Shown one piece after another: positions 10,735 through 11,208 of a stretch of 11,208 bases of DNA (positions are counted from its first letter, which is position 1; each line of letters opens with the position of its first letter). Position numbers and translations under genes: made by a program. This DNA is from a bacterium. GTDB lineage: Bacteria > Patescibacteriota > Minisyncoccia > UBA6257 > 1-14-0-10-44-23. The stretch lies in the NCBI GenBank assembly GCA_030699515.1, contig JAUYME010000020.1, positions 1-11,208 on the forward strand, given 5' to 3'. The notes below the pieces were generated by a model that was given only the letters and a program-made list of their open reading frames with translations, had not been told where the DNA came from and ran no database searches.

Positions 10735-10857
10735 GAGGTTTGGAACGGTGACGGTGTAAACGTAAGTGATCACCTCTCACTTGTTGATAGGCGTTCCAAG
10801 CCTCGCCTGAAAAGTGGGCCCCGGTGCACATACTGTGTGTAGCGGGGCCCACTTTTT
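10735..10857 (+). ncRNA. Candidate structured small RNA, about 120 nt, with its own terminator
   Basis: No coding frame fits. GAGGTTTGGAACG (10735-10747) pairs with CGTTCCAAGCCTC (10792-10804) over 13 positions with a single G-U, extendable by two more pairs outward. Inside, AAGTGA (10764-10769) and TCACTT (10777-10782) make a hairpin with a 7-nt loop, and a purine-rich strand 10748-10763 is left for other contacts. An intrinsic terminator starts six nt after the closing helix. A -10 hexamer sits seven nt upstream of the helix. Promoter, fold and terminator together make a complete RNA gene. It is not recognised as 6S, SRP, tmRNA, a tRNA or a common riboswitch; with no gene downstream on the plus strand, a riboswitch is unlikely. 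Confidence 0.6.
10810..10857. terminator. Strong bidirectional intrinsic terminator
   Basis: AAAAGTGGGCCCC (10810-10822) and GGGGCCCACTTTT (10844-10856) are perfect 13-bp arms, continued by a G-C pair and a small inner CACA/TGTG stem. The plus strand ends in TTTTT, the minus strand in TTTT. It ends the structured RNA on the plus strand and the CBU_0592-like gene on the minus strand, whose TAA lies in the U-tract. Confidence 0.9.
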
Positions 10858-11089
10858 ACTTCTTTTTAAGAAGCAGATCCCTTAGTGAGAAAAGGGGCCA
10901 GACTGCATTCAAGGCAACAAATGGCCAGGCTTGAATTAAAATGCCGTATAAAGTTAACAGTCCCCCGCCAAGAAAATTAAAAAAATCGTAGAGTTTGCTG
11001 TCCACGTTGACTTTGTGCGTCTGATCAAGCAAGAAGAATATCAAAATGATTGTTGCCCCGACGATACCGATATAGTCAACGTAGCTCAT
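10856..11089 (-). CDS. CBU_0592-like small membrane protein (77 aa)
   Basis: A small protein with three hydrophobic segments at about residues 6-22, 38-53 and 54-68. The pattern DYIGIVGATIILIFFLLDQ, then YDFFNFLGGGLLTLYGIL, then ALNAVWPLFSLRDLL is that of the CBU_0592-type domain, in which a Tyr/Asn/Gly block and a Glu or Asn-x-x-Trp block are conserved; the family has no known function. The C-terminus is basic (LLLKKK). The ATG at 11089 has no close Shine-Dalgarno; GGAGGG lies 14 nt upstream, too far for normal use. The stop codon is embedded in the shared terminator, so it is convergent with the structured RNA gene and overlaps its 3' end by two to three bases. Confidence 0.8.
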   Translation of the reverse strand: MSYVDYIGIVGATIILIFFLLDQTHKVNVDSKLYDFFNFLGGGLLTLYGILIQAWPFVALNAVWPLFSLRDLLLKKK

Positions 11090-11097
11090 ATAAGAAT

Positions 11098-11103
11098 AGT
11101 ATA
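11098..11103 (-). promoter_or_regulatory. Predicted -10 element of the CBU_0592-like gene
   Basis: TATACT (5/6) on the minus strand lies only nine nt before the ATG at 11089, so a start here would give an almost leaderless message. The matching -35 position falls in the GC-rich inverted repeat at 11108-11129 and is not a good hexamer. Confidence 0.35.
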
Positions 11104-11107
11104 CCCT

Positions 11108-11129
11108 CCTTCGCTAAGGCGCGCGAAGG
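11108..11129. repeat. GC-rich inverted repeat upstream of the CBU_0592-like gene
   Basis: CCTTCGC (11108-11114) and GCGAAGG (11123-11129) are perfect 7-bp arms with an 8-nt loop, in the -20 to -35 region of the predicted promoter. It may be an operator or a REP-like repeat. Confidence 0.45.
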
Positions 11130-11162
11130 GCGCTGTAGGAAATAGGACGCAGGATGTAGGGG

Positions 11163-11184
11163 AAAAGAATTACGTAATTCTTTT
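11163..11184. repeat. Perfect 22-bp palindrome
   Basis: The 22 bases are exactly self-complementary around C11173/G11174: AAAAGAATTAC on the left, its complement on the right. With A and T runs at the ends it could be a bidirectional AT-rich terminator or a high-affinity operator. No gene lies between it and the window end, so what it serves is unclear. The rest of 11104-11208 shows no gene. Confidence 0.55.
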
Positions 11185-11208
11185 GCTTTTGTTTGATTAT
11201 TGATGCTT

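Overview
The window reads as a chromosomal contig of a small-genome, fermentative-type bacterium, most likely of the Candidate Phyla Radiation (Patescibacteria, Parcubacteria-like). This is inference. It rests on moderate-to-low GC, very tight gene packing (TAATG and ATGA junctions, an overlapping CTAG stop pair), many starts without a Shine-Dalgarno sequence, and small membrane proteins (DUF5667, DUF378, CBU_0592-like, Lys-tailed single-span proteins) familiar from that group. TGA is used as a stop (for example for the PEBP-like gene), so the code is standard and not the code 25 of Gracilibacteria/Absconditabacteria.

Layout. (1) 1-1022, minus: N-terminal half of UvrB, cut by the window edge, behind a promoter overlapped by a palindrome. 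(2) 1108-1801: a visibly GC-rich island with two tiny membrane-protein genes that have strong Shine-Dalgarno sites, unlike their neighbours, ending in a large compound hairpin. (3) 1802-3353, minus: an ECF-like sigma factor overlapping a DUF5667 single-span protein, a probable sigma/anti-sigma pair. (4) 3354-3720: a gene-free stretch with several inverted repeats. (5) 3721-5318, minus: uppS and uppP, which make and recycle undecaprenyl phosphate, the lipid carrier for wall synthesis. (6) 5359-6897, plus: a Lys-tailed membrane protein, a YihY/BrkB-family protein and MscL carrying a zinc-ribbon tail. (7) 9990-6894, minus: five packed genes (acidic small protein, PEBP/YbhB, DoxX-like, DUF389, CPA2-type antiporter), meeting mscL tail to tail. 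(8) 10039-11208: an RNA-rich end with a DUF378 gene, a ~270-bp element closed by a >20-bp inverted repeat and followed by a terminator, a divergent ~120-nt structured RNA with a perfect 13-bp terminator stem, and a CBU_0592-like membrane gene.

Functionally most of the window concerns the cell envelope: lipid carrier supply (UppS, UppP), osmotic and ion stress (MscL, antiporter, DUF389), membrane signalling (sigma/DUF5667) and several small membrane proteins of unknown role. The most novel-looking material is non-coding: the closed-helix element at 10084-10352, which on the minus strand could encode a small hydrophobic peptide whose Shine-Dalgarno is complementary to a C-rich hairpin loop in the same transcript, and the structured RNA at 10735-10857. 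No tRNA, rRNA, CRISPR array, transposase or recognised insertion sequence was found.
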